Of a DNA stretch of 28,881 bases, positions 8,393 through 16,890 are shown piece after piece. The stretch covers positions 1-28,881 of the forward strand of contig JAKSYS010000741.1 of assembly GCA_022925895.1 (NCBI GenBank), written 5' to 3'. Numbering within the stretch: the first letter of the stretch is position 1; the number at the start of each line of letters is the position of its first letter. The translations under genes and the position numbers were made by a program. Below the pieces are notes generated by a model that did not search any database, was not told the origin of the DNA, and saw only the letters and a list, made by a program, of their open reading frames with translations. This DNA comes from Fragilaria crotonensis (Eukaryota; Bacillariophyta; Fragilariophyceae; Fragilariales; Fragilariaceae).

Positions 8393-9491
8393 ATGAGGCG
8401 CTTTCCGCCGATTCTCTCCTTGGCTTGGCTGGCTCAGTTGCATGCGTTTGTGCCCGTTTGCCCAGTACGTTTCAAGGTGTATAATCGTGCGCTTCCTGCA
8501 ATCCACGATGGCACCCGCAACACCTGGTCCGATTTGACAAGTGAGACAAATGGTGTTGACGAGGATGTCACATTGGAGTCAAGCCTGACGCTTGACTCTG
8601 TGTCATCTCTCTTTGACTCACGGCTTCGATGGAATGCCCTACTTGAGTCGATTCAATCAACAACTCGTTCCAACCTCCTTTGGGAGCAAGCCAAAGAAGA
8701 GGCCCAACACGCTTTGACTGTAGAACCGGATGCTGGGGCACAGCTATATCAAGGGATTCTGTTTCACAAATCCCTTCTAGAAGCCATTGTAACCAACATT
8801 TCGCATGAGATTGAGACGGAGCTTATGCCCGCCACTGCCATCAAAAATCTCTTCCTTGACGCGCTGACGCCAGACGACGAAAAGGCTATTGAGCGCGATA
8901 TCATGGCCGTGGCGATGCGCAGTCCAAGCGCAGGCAACATTATGACCACAATTCTATTCCATAAAGGCTTTCATGCCTTGGTTTGCTACCGAGTCGGCCA
9001 TCGGCTGTGGGAAGCGGGTAGGTCAGGACTGGCATATTATATGCAATCTACTGTCTCGCGGAAATTCTCTGCAGACATTCATCCCGCCGCCGTAATAGGG
9101 CCTGGTACATACCTCAGTACAGGAGGCGGTGTTGTCATCGGGGAGACTGCAGTGGTGGGTCAAGATACTAGCATCCTGCAAGGAGTCACGTTGGGTGGTA
9201 CTGGAAAGGAAAACGGTGATCGTCACCCAAAGATAGGAAATGGTGTCATACTGCACCCCGGAGCAACAGTACTAGGAAACATATCCGTTGGCGACGGCGC
9301 AGTTGTCGCACCCAAGTCAATTGTGACCAAGCCAGTACCATTCCTTGCACGCTCTCAGGGTTCCAGCTCGCATAGAGTCCTATCGAGACCTGACGGAGGA
9401 GGAATTCAACGGTAGCGACTTGTGTCGTCACTTGGGATTCAAGTACATGGATGAGTGGCGAAAGATCGCAACGGAGAGCCAGGACATTTAA
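8393..9491 (+). CDS. Plastid serine O-acetyltransferase, frame break near 3' end
   Basis: Makes O-acetylserine from serine and acetyl-CoA, the first step of cysteine synthesis. The N-terminal helical SAT domain includes FLDALTPDDEKAIERDI. The left-handed beta-helix with hexapeptide repeats runs from ADIHPAAVIGPGTYL through GGGVVIGETAVVG, the catalytic-loop segment LGGTGK, and HPKIGNGVILHPGATVLGN. The start at 8393 (MRRFPPILSLAW...) opens a signal peptide ending LHA-FVP, the diatom plastid motif; in-frame ATGs at 8258 and 8348 would bury it. Around 9350-9361 the frame is lost, probably through two single-base deletions, and the uninterrupted frame then stops at 9415. The alternative frame continues the expected tail to a stop at 9489-9491 and ends in Ile, the residue that in this family docks into O-acetylserine (thiol) lyase. 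Confidence 0.88.
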
Positions 9492-10061
9492 TACGAAGCG
9501 ATTCAACGAGCCAACGCCCAAGCGCAGCTGTTGATCATTAACTTCAATGTTCGATACCGCGCTGGTTAGGTGGCATTCGACCAGGCTCGCCAGGAGAGGA
9601 ATCCTCTGTTCGAGGCGTAGCGATTCTTGTAGGGCCATACACGGTTGGTTAATTGATGCTCCCCTGTGGAATCATTGCACAAACTCGATCGCCTACTTAA
9701 GAAACTGTCTGATGAACTCCCGCATGCGCTACCGGGTAGACGAAATGATTCAAGACTCGTTCGCGTTTCGTGCCCGAGTCGTGGATCCTAGTTTTAGGTG
9801 ACGACAGGTATCAAGACAAGCAACCCTGTCTGAACCTGCATCTGCACTAGGAGATCTAGGCTTCAATGATGAGGACGCACTATCATGTTTGCACGACTAT
9901 GCCTTTTGAATCTCGTCCCTCAATTCCAATTTTGCAAGTTTGGGTGTTCTTCCCTGGGTCACTTATTTGGAACACGGTTTCAAGTCGGGTGTTATTCCCT
10001 TGGGCGTGTACCCTGTTTCACTCTGACAACCGCCGCCCAAATGGTCACAAATTTGCAAACT
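9492..10061. other. Intergenic region before subtilase
   Basis: 570 bp between the serine acetyltransferase tail and the preferred start of the subtilase. Short frames on both strands, including one at 9547-9801, have no recognisable motif. I see no repeats or RNA gene. Confidence 0.45.
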
Positions 10062-11708
10062 ATGCGTGCCTTCAAGATTATCATTTTTGCTGCCGTGTGC
10101 GCCACTGTCTCCGCTACTAAGGACGAGGTCATCAATCTCCGTCGTTCTGTGTACACAGTGCCGAATGAGCAACAGCTTCAAGAACCAACTCGCCGAGTTT
10201 TTGTCAAATATCGTCGCAATCGACGCAGCGCCTTCCAGGCTGAACTTCAGCAGCGTTCCAGTCAAACTAGAGTACACTATGACTTCAAAGGACTGGACAC
10301 CTTCGTCATGACACTCCCTGAAAGCGAAGTGGAGTCCTTGAAAGCGAATCCAGATGTAGTGGTTGTCCGTGACGACGTGCCGCGTTATCCTCAGTACATC
10401 CCGGAGAGCGCCAAGCGCCATAGGTTGCAAACCGATGAGGAGGTCACCCCCTATGGTATCGATATGGTTCAGGCGAGAGAAGTCTGGAAAATTGGTGCTC
10501 GGGGACAAAATGTTACTGTCTGTGTTGTCGATACCGGTGTTTACGGTACTCACGAGGACCTGCCGCGTGTATCTGGCTTAGACAGCAGTGAAATGCCGTG
10601 GGATGATGATGGAGTCGGCCATGGAACCCACTGTGCAGGGATCATTGCCGCAGAGGAAGGAAACGGAAAGGGTGTTGTTGGTGTCGCCCCAGATGCGAAC
10701 ATTTTCTCAGTAAAAGTGTTCACTGACAGTGGGGTATGCGTATTCCTCTGGTATTCTCGCTGCGGCTCAACAATGCGTATCCAATGGCGCTAGCGTCATT
10801 TCCATGTCACTTGGAGGACCTCTCCCGAACATCTTTGAAGTTTGGGGTTTTAGACAAATTCTGGAGGAAGATAACGTGCTTACCGTCGCCGCTGCCGGAA
10901 ACGCTGGCAATGGTGTCTGGTCCTTTCCGGCGAGCTACCCAAGTGTTATATCTGTGGGTGCCCTCGACCAAAACAAAACGATTGCTCCTTTCTCACAGTA
11001 CAACCGTCAGGTTGACATTGCAGCTCCTGGTGTGGATATCCTTTCTACCTTTCTATGAAAGCTCCGTGCTTGATCTGTGATAGGGAAGGCTACGACTACG
11101 GGACAATTTCTGGAACGTCGATGGCCACTCCTCATATCGCAGGAGTGCTTGCACTACTCAAATCCTTCAAGCCAACTGCTACTCCAGCTGAGTTGGTTGA
11201 TGCTCTTTTGTCATCAGCGGAAGATCTCGGCGAATCTGGAAAGGATAATAGTTATGGCAATGGTTTGGCACAGGCTTACGCAGCTGCACTCTACATGAAC
11301 GGAGGGTCTCTGCCATTTAGCTACCTGGAGCAACCAAGCACGTCATCAGATTGTGGTGAAGACGAAATGTTGTTCGACTTGAAGTTGCTCACGGACGATC
11401 GTGCCAGCGAAACTAATTGGGAACTCCGCCGCATTACAGATAATGTTGTACAACTCTCGGGTGCTGGTTACGCCGACAACACTGCTGTGGCATTTGAACA
11501 ATGCATCCCAAGGAACTGCTACATGTTCACAGTGCGGGATAGTTTTGGCGATGGGTTGTGTTGCTCACACGGTAATGGTGCGTTCAGTCTCATGGTTGAC
11601 GGTGATGTAATCGTGAGGAACGGTGGCGAATTTGACTGGGAGGATACCATGGCATTTGGAGAGTGCACGGGAGATAATTCAAGCGAGTCCAAGCCGATCA
11701 AGCATTAG
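10062..11708 (+). CDS. Secreted subtilisin-like serine protease (S8), two frame breaks
   Basis: The start at 10062 opens a signal peptide (MRAFKIIIFAAVCATVSA); the open frame runs further upstream without homology. An I9-type propeptide-like region (VFVKYRRN... to NPDVVVVRDD) precedes the peptidase domain. The catalytic triad is Asp in VVDTGVYGTHEDL, His in GHGTHCAGI and Ser in GTSMATPH, with the oxyanion Asn in AAAGNAGNG. After the protease comes a Cys-rich C-terminal domain (TNWELRR, CYMFTVRDSFGDGLCC, GNGAFSLMV) of a type that recurs in secreted stramenopile proteins. One extra base in the G run at 10731-10734 and a second shift at about 11045-11062 break the frame. All three pieces are collinear with the family. 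The enzyme probably acts outside the cell or in the secretory pathway. Confidence 0.87.
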
Positions 11709-11813
11709 GTGATTTCAACCTGTTTCCTGTGATTAGACGTAAGATACATACATCAACTTTAGGAAGTAAGCCACGTGAGCTGATAAAGCTATAGCGTAGG
11801 GGAAGGAAATGAC
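11709..11813. other. Convergent intergenic spacer
   Basis: 105 bp between the subtilase stop and the stop of the Mpv17-like gene on the other strand. Nothing else is recognised. Confidence 0.5.
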
Positions 11814-12521
11814 CTATGATTCGTCGGCCACGTCTTCTTCGGAAGATCCGTTAAGCTTCAACGACAAAAAGATGGACCAAAAGAAAAAGACTCCGTTCAG
11901 GAATAACACTCGCAAGGCCGGAGGGCAGAATGCAATGTTGACCGCTGTAGCCGGAACCCACAACTTCCAGTTCGCAACCATGGTGTCCTTGTAGTCAGAA
12001 TCGAGCTGTTTCTTGACTTCGTCAACACTCTTTCCCTCCAGAATTCCCAGAAACAGAAAGATCAGGACAGTAAAAATGGGTGCCTGAACAAACTGATCAA
12101 TGAAGACCTTGATTCCCGTAGTTGCCGTGAAAGGCTCTGGGGTTGGAGGCAATGCTCCATCCAACAAAAGATAGTAAAAATGATTCCACGGTGCTTGCAA
12201 TACAAGACCGAAGAACGCGAATCGGGCGACGCGAGCCACGTCAATCGCCTTCGCTCCATGGGACTGTGAATTCTCAAACGCCTGGCCAGTCAGGTCGGCA
12301 GCCCCTAAAATGATACCCGCTGTCACCGACTTGACAAGCAATGGATTTGCCTCCAGAGCTCCATTGTAGGCGTTCCATGCGTCGGAAATGCCCTCAGTGA
12401 ACTCGACTGCCCTAAGCGAAGGGGATGGAGGCAATCTCGTTGGACGTGTTGTCGCAGGGGAGAATGAATGCGCTACAGCCAGGAAGGCAAGGACGATGAA
12501 ATTTCTGGAAGCAACTTTCAT
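11814..12521 (-). CDS. Mpv17/PMP22 family membrane protein, plastid presequence
   Basis: A 235-residue protein of the Mpv17/PMP22/Sym1 family, small integral membrane proteins of mitochondria, peroxisomes or plastids that are thought to affect metabolite or ion passage. Family features: NPLLVKSVTAGIILGAADLTGQ near the N-terminus, FGLVLQAPWNHFYY, DQFVQAPIF, and the C-terminal signature WKLWVPATAVNIAFCPP followed by LFLNGVFFFWSIFLS. Four hydrophobic segments can be seen. The start at 12521 (MKVASRNFIVLAFLAVAHSFSP) gives a signal peptide with an AHS-FSP cleavage site, so plastid targeting is inferred; the next codon upstream in frame is TTG-led, with no ATG. An ACGTCA hexamer lies about 130 bp upstream (12651-12656). 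The frame is intact and intronless. Confidence 0.9.
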   Translation of the reverse strand: MKVASRNFIVLAFLAVAHSFSPATTRPTRLPPSPSLRAVEFTEGISDAWNAYNGALEANPLLVKSVTAGIILGAADLTGQAFENSQSHGAKAIDVARVARFAFFGLVLQAPWNHFYYLLLDGALPPTPEPFTATTGIKVFIDQFVQAPIFTVLIFLFLGILEGKSVDEVKKQLDSDYKDTMVANWKLWVPATAVNIAFCPPALRVLFLNGVFFFWSIFLSLKLNGSSEEDVADES

Positions 12522-12995
12522 GGTAGGCAATCGGTGTTATGGGATGTAGTACGGTTTGTTTGTGAACATCCGCATGGGAAGGGGCGGGGGGCCGGAAGCA
12601 TCATGGCCATCACACTCAATGCGAACCGTGGACAACACCTCAGTTTTGATACGTCACTGTGCACTGTCGTTGGCGACTGTAGTATAGGTGTACAGTTGTA
12701 CGAGTTCCTAGAGGTACGAGTAGTGGGGTTTTCTTCTTGGTCACAAACCCATGTTGAACCCTAACCCCGGTGTGAAAATTCCGTGCGACAAAAAAGACGA
12801 CAAAATGTTGAGACGCCATATCAGAACAAAAAACAACACCTAAAAAATTGTGAAAAGTGCGATCTGTAATGCTTTTAACATTATTATATATACCTAAAAT
12901 AACTCAGATATTGTCGTACTGTATTTTCAAAAGTAATCGTATATATTTATTTTTTAATCCTCGTACTGACGTAGCATTTGCGGTAGAAAAGTACA

Positions 12996-13025
12996 TGGTA
13001 CAAATTTTTCAGTAGAAATCTACAT
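12996..13025. repeat. Dispersed ~30-bp repeat, copy 1
   Basis: TGGTACAAATTTTTCAGTAG... matches 13192-13221 (TGGTACAAATTTTGCAGTAG...) with small differences, both ending in CTACATG. A shorter version, TGGTACAAATTTTGCAA, is at 14168-14184, preceded by TATAACG as at 13063. Confidence 0.75.
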
Positions 13026-13160
13026 GAAATCTTTTTTACACTGTGTCCAGAAATGTATATTGTATAACGTGGTACGAATCGTTGTGTAGAACGGACAACA
13101 ATTTTATGTACAAGTACTCCGTTAATGCCATATCCAGTTTGTTCGATCTGTCTAGAAATA

Positions 13161-13267
13161 CTGGAAAATGTATTTTGAATTCCAGATTCCGTGGTACAAA
13201 TTTTGCAGTAGAAACTACATGTCCAATGTCCAGAGTACTGAAAAATATATTTTGAATTCCAGATTCC
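13161..13267. repeat. Imperfect direct repeat, 77-bp spacing
   Basis: The 30 bp at 13161-13190 recur at 13238-13267 with two or three changes; both end TTTTGAATTCCAGATTCC. The interval between them includes copy 2 of the 30-bp TGGTACAAATT repeat, which suggests an old tandem duplication. Confidence 0.75.
13192..13221. repeat. Dispersed ~30-bp repeat, copy 2
   Basis: Near-copy of 12996-13025; see that entry. Function unknown. Confidence 0.75.
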
Positions 13268-13274
13268 AATGCTT

Positions 13275-13290
13275 AGAGCATGGTTTAAGG
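13275..13290. repeat. 16-bp inverted repeat, left arm
   Basis: AGAGCATGGTTTAAGG is the exact reverse complement of 14145-14160. The pair encloses about 886 bp, including the 44-bp palindrome. It could be the ends of a degraded element, but no target-site duplication is visible. Confidence 0.7.
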
Positions 13291-13414
13291 GGGGAGATCA
13301 AAAATTGCAAATGCCTGGCCAGCTCGTTTTTCGGTAAAATGCATGATTTAAGGCCGATTTATCAAATTAAAAAGTCCGCGCCAAGCATCTCGCGCCAGCC
13401 CGACATTTGATATT

Positions 13415-13458
13415 TTTGATCCGCTATCAAATCAGGCCTGATTTGATAGCGGATCAAA
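13415..13458. repeat. 44-bp perfect palindrome
   Basis: Two 22-bp arms, left arm TTTGATCCGCTATCAAATCAGG, meet at AGGCCT (centre between 13436 and 13437) with no spacer. TTTATCAAAT near 13357 and ATTTGATAAA near 13461 may extend it imperfectly. It could extrude as a cruciform. Confidence 0.92.
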
Positions 13459-13794
13459 TTATTTGATAAATATTAAATCGTGTACTCATAACCAAAATGG
13501 ACGTAGGAACTACACAGAAGTTCCATACACCCCGTACTCGCATCTGACTTCAATACTACGATAATGTAACATTTTGCCGCATACCAGAGGTACGACTACT
13601 GGTACGACTACTGAAAGGTCTTCAAACACATCCCTCTACTCTCTACTCGTACTCGCCGAAGACCCCATACAAAAATGAAAAATTGACCTTTTATCAATGA
13701 TACCAGGGTATGGGACTACGTGATACATGACGGACAAGTTATACCCTGCACTCAATCACCACGACGTGTGAAAAGGTCCTTGAAGCGAAATCGA

Positions 13795-13829
13795 ATGATC
13801 CATGATCCATGATCCATGATCCATGATAC
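13795..13829. repeat. Heptanucleotide tandem repeat (ATGATCC)n
   Basis: Four perfect ATGATCC units at 13795-13822, followed by a diverged fifth (ATGATAC). Confidence 0.95.
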
Positions 13830-14144
13830 CATGATGGACAAATGACAAATAGATGCCAAAAAATGAACGACAAAGATTCCGCGACGCCTTTAGATTGTAC
13901 GGACCGGCTACTACTTGTAGCGTCAAACCTGGCACTGGAATAGTACTCAGTAGACAACCGGTAGTCCTTGTACCTGAATTCTGGAATATTTGATTTTTAT
14001 TGTGTTTTCACCTTAAATGTTGCCGCATTCAAAACAAGGAACCGAGCCTGCCAGTCTTACGAAGGAAACCGAAAGCGTTCGAAGCCGTTACAAAACGTCG
14101 AATTTTCGTCACATTTACGTCATTTGCTCAATAAATTCGCCTTG

Positions 14145-14160
14145 CCTTAAACCATGCTCT
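14145..14160. repeat. 16-bp inverted repeat, right arm
   Basis: CCTTAAACCATGCTCT; partner of 13275-13290. Confidence 0.7.
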
Positions 14161-14185
14161 TATAACGTGGTACAAATTTTGCAAT

Positions 14186-14206
14186 CGTACTCCGTACTCC
14201 GTACTC
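14186..14206. repeat. Heptanucleotide tandem repeat (CGTACTC)3
   Basis: Three perfect CGTACTC units; each contains the GTAC core frequent in this window's intergenic DNA. Confidence 0.9.
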
Positions 14207-14367
14207 TGTATAGATCTTACCTCCTCTACCGTCGTGCAACAACCGCGGCCAATGGCCGCCCCCCAGACTGGTTCTACCTAAATCTGTGAGGATTGCTTTC
14301 CAATCATGATGCTTGCAAAGTTACAACATCGCAAACTTCATCAATTTTTTTTCGGAGTTCGCACGAG

Positions 14368-14400
14368 TTTGTCGCATGAAAAAAGCTGGCATGCGACAAA
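14368..14400. repeat. Hairpin with TTTGTCGCATG stem
   Basis: TTTGTCGCATG at 14368-14378 and its exact reverse complement at 14390-14400 form an 11-bp stem with an 11-nt loop. The same stem sequence recurs at 15497-15523. The histone H3 relic lies between the two. Confidence 0.85.
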
Positions 14401-14604
14401 AAAGCGGATTTAAAAATATAGCAGTCATTACACCAGTGTGAACATCGCCCAAAACACTCAAACATACGACCCAGACTGGGTTTTTTCTAGTACAAATAGC
14501 TCGTACGCCGCATAATGTTGCTCATTGCATCCATAACAACAATGTTGCTGCGCTAAGTGCTAACATTACTCTATTGAATATTGCACTGCTGAAGCAAACC
14601 ATTT

Positions 14605-14905
14605 ATCATGATACTTCTTCCTCGATAAACAAGCAAGAAGCAGCGAGTGCGGGGAGCAGATCCCTGGAAGCAAAGGTCCGGCTTGAAATCTCTCGAGCAA
14701 TCTCACGGACAAGACACTGAAAGGAAGAACCTCTTCAGGTAAGAGGATCTCACGCAGGAGAGCAACGGTTCCTGCACGGTCTGTGTGAGGCTCGTTATTC
14801 CTGCAGTTGCTGAAGCAGTCTCGCGAGCCGTCTTGGTGGGTGCAAGCTGGTGCTTACGAGAAGGAGCCTTAGTCAGTATTAGATTTACGACAACAAGGCG
14901 TTTTG
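14605..14905 (-). pseudogene. Decayed histone H3 relic
   Basis: Reading the reverse complement in changing frames gives, in correct H3 order: an R-K-S segment (14881-14889), KAP-RK then QLA (about 14840-14870), TKTAR (14822-14837), KPH..R.GTVAL.REI (about 14745-14791), LPF (14719-14727) with Q.LVREIARE (about 14688-14720), and FKPDL.FQGSA (14655-14687). After that the match fades. Several 1-3 nt indels and an apparent loss of the segment before LLIRKLPF prevent translation. Core nucleosomal H3 is one of the most conserved eukaryotic proteins, so these collinear blocks are hard to obtain by chance. No introns or promoter can be assigned. It could be a retrocopy or a decayed cluster gene. Confidence 0.75.
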
Positions 14906-15424
14906 TCCTTATGGGTCAATCACCCAACAACAACATCATCAGTAGGCACATCCTCATAGTTAGTACTTCACTGGCATGTCCGCTGTTGAGACATCAGAGG
15001 AGGCACCAACGGATCCCATGTCCATGTTTGCAGGCATGATTGTCTCGGCTGTGGGATATGGCCACAAAGGCCCAACACTTTGAGATCCTCATCTGAATCC
15101 GCAGAAACGGACATGATGACCACCTTTTCTTCCCAATCACGGTCACCATTGATGCAGCCATCGGTGCCTGACATGAGTAGAAACACCTTGAGGAAGTTGC
15201 AATCAAGAGATTATGATGTTCTTGTTGTTGTTCGCACTTTGCAGTTCACCAATTTCTTGCTTGTACGGGGGTGTACGACACTTCTTGCCGTACGTAAAAC
15301 CTACAGAGTATGCAGCACTTGACTTCTAGTAAAAGGATTGGGTGCACAACTGGTCTCTGGAATGCATGCAAGGGGCAACAAACGAACTTCAATTGTAGGC
15401 ATCAATGAGAATCGCTGAAAAACA
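14906..15424. other. Unassigned interval with weak reading frames
   Basis: Two adjacent plus-strand pieces, 14976-15080 (35 codons) and 15080-15322 (80 codons, Ser/Thr-rich start), and a minus-strand frame at 14968-15186 overlap here. None shows a recognisable domain. They could be remnants of the sequence that once accompanied the H3 relic. I call no gene. Confidence 0.35.
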
Positions 15425-15523
15425 TTTGTCGCACGAAATTTCTCGCTAGCTTTTTCGTAGGACAAAAATTTTGGGATATCCCAAAACTCGGAAGAATTTT
15501 TGTCGCATGCCATGCGACAAAAA
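15425..15523. repeat. Cluster of three foldback hairpins
   Basis: Three consecutive inverted repeats: an imperfect TTTGTCGCACGAAA / TTTCGTAGGACAAA pair (15425-15467), a perfect 18-bp palindrome TTTTGGGATATCCCAAAA (15469-15486), and a 13-bp-arm palindrome TTTTTGTCGCATG-C-CATGCGACAAAAA (15497-15523). The last shares its arm with the hairpin at 14368-14400. It lies about 90 bp beyond the mevalonate kinase stop, so it may also shape that gene's 3' end. Confidence 0.8.
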
Positions 15524-15612
15524 ATACTGGGGCTAAGGTCCTGTCCTGATCCTCGCGATGCTATTAGTCCCTTGTTGAAGAGGAAGTACCTACCTAGAGA
15601 ACCAAATGACGG

Positions 15613-16890
15613 CTACCGATTTCTCATCAGGACTATGGCGACCAAACTAATCACAACAGCGGTGCAGGTAACCCCTGTTCGCGTCAAAACACTTGCACCG
15701 TTGTCGGAAGTGCTCATTTCTGGGACGCTATCAGGGTGCACCCAAAGTACGCCGTCTTGGCCCACCGACGATCGCAAACAACTGAATCTCCAGTCGTGTT
15801 TCTTCTTCTCCAGAGCATCCTGAATCTTTTGGGCTGTCCCTTGACTCTCGGCACCACGCTGCAACACAATCATGGCACATCCTCCTCCACCTGCACCAGT
15901 AAGTTTGGCAGCCGCCGCACCGTCGGATACTTGGTCCACGACTGCACAGATCCGATCCAAGCTTGGATGCGAAACTCCCAAGGCAGAAAGCATGTGCTGA
16001 TTGGTTCGTACCAGAGTCAGTAATTGACTGCAGCTCTTGGTTTCCAGAACTGCATGGTATCGTCGAAAGTCTCGAGCGATGCTTCCCATGCAAGTCAAGA
16101 TATTTCTCACAACGTTGGGGTGCTGTTCGTAGAGATTGCGGACGCCTGCGACGAGATGCTTGGTCGATCGCGGTACGTGGGTATTAGCAAGTATGAGTTC
16201 GAATGGCGGCATGTCAAACTTTTCCATCGTTGTGGTTCCGTCGGATTTAGTGTAGTCAATGGCGCCAGCAAAGGTGGAGACCGCGTTATCGATACCCGAT
16301 GGTGTTCCATGCAGAAGCATTTCAGAGTAAAAGGAGTATTTATTGATAATTTCCAGTTGTTCATTGGTGGGTCGTCCTAGTGGTGGATGTGGCAGAAGAG
16401 ACAGGGTGAGCATTGCCAGGCGCCATAACGCCGCAGCGCAGGCTACTCCAAACGCAGCACTGGATCCCAGACCCGCTCCAACTGGCAAGTCATGAGATCG
16501 GATTTGTACATCCAATCCAGTTTCAAGGTGACTTGATACAAGCCGATTCGTGAGATATATGAGCGGCACCAACGCAGATACGCTTTGCGCATCCAACGAT
16601 GGGCGTTGACAGAGAATGCAACGTTGTATCATCTCCGTATCGTGCTTTGTCGGAGGTTCGTGCAACATCGGAAGCCTTAATTCTAACGAATTGAATGTGA
16701 CATCAATGGGTGTCGGCAAGTCAGGCATTCGAACCCGAACTCGTTTCGAGGTCAGCGCAGTCACTTTGACCGTGATTCTCAGATCAGACAGAGCTGCAGC
16801 GACTGCCGGTTCGCCAAAGACCACCGCATGTTCTCCAAAGAGAATGACTTTTCCTGGGGCTGATGCACAGGCACTATGAATAGCCGACAT
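15613..16890 (-). CDS. Mevalonate kinase with C-terminal membrane tail
   Basis: A GHMP-family kinase of 425 residues that phosphorylates mevalonate in the cytosolic isoprenoid/sterol pathway. The N-terminal signature is PGKVILFGEHAVVFGEPAVAAAL. The ATP-binding motif is DLPVGAGLGSSAAFG. A substrate-pocket stretch is HGTPSGIDNAV, and motif 3 is KLTGAGGGGCAM. The start at 16890 (MSAIHSACASAPGK) fits the usual distance to motif 1; an ATG 26 codons upstream (16968) is also open and would add a non-conserved leader. After the kinase fold come about 30 extra residues ending in a hydrophobic helix (CTAVVISLVAIVLM) and the basic tail RNR, which looks like a tail anchor. The frame is intact and intronless. 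Confidence 0.92.
   Translation of the reverse strand: MSAIHSACASAPGKVILFGEHAVVFGEPAVAAALSDLRITVKVTALTSKRVRVRMPDLPTPIDVTFNSLELRLPMLHEPPTKHDTEMIQRCILCQRPSLDAQSVSALVPLIYLTNRLVSSHLETGLDVQIRSHDLPVGAGLGSSAAFGVACAAALWRLAMLTLSLLPHPPLGRPTNEQLEIINKYSFYSEMLLHGTPSGIDNAVSTFAGAIDYTKSDGTTTMEKFDMPPFELILANTHVPRSTKHLVAGVRNLYEQHPNVVRNILTCMGSIARDFRRYHAVLETKSCSQLLTLVRTNQHMLSALGVSHPSLDRICAVVDQVSDGAAAAKLTGAGGGGCAMIVLQRGAESQGTAQKIQDALEKKKHDWRFSCLRSSVGQDGVLWVHPDSVPEMSTSDNGASVLTRTGVTCTAVVISLVAIVLMRNR

Larger units (their letters stand above)
12522..14600. other. Long non-coding, repeat-bearing interval
   Basis: 2.1 kb with no convincing gene. The first ~250 bp should be the Mpv17-like promoter (a G-rich run at 12571-12590). 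From about 12780 the DNA is AT-rich and holds dispersed ~30-bp repeats, a 16-bp inverted repeat, a 44-bp perfect palindrome, two heptanucleotide tandem arrays and a hairpin, each listed separately. Confidence 0.6.

Noticed and set aside
9246-9638. A 130-codon minus-strand frame overlapping the serine acetyltransferase 3' end
   Set aside because: It is antisense to a conserved coding region and has no family motif.
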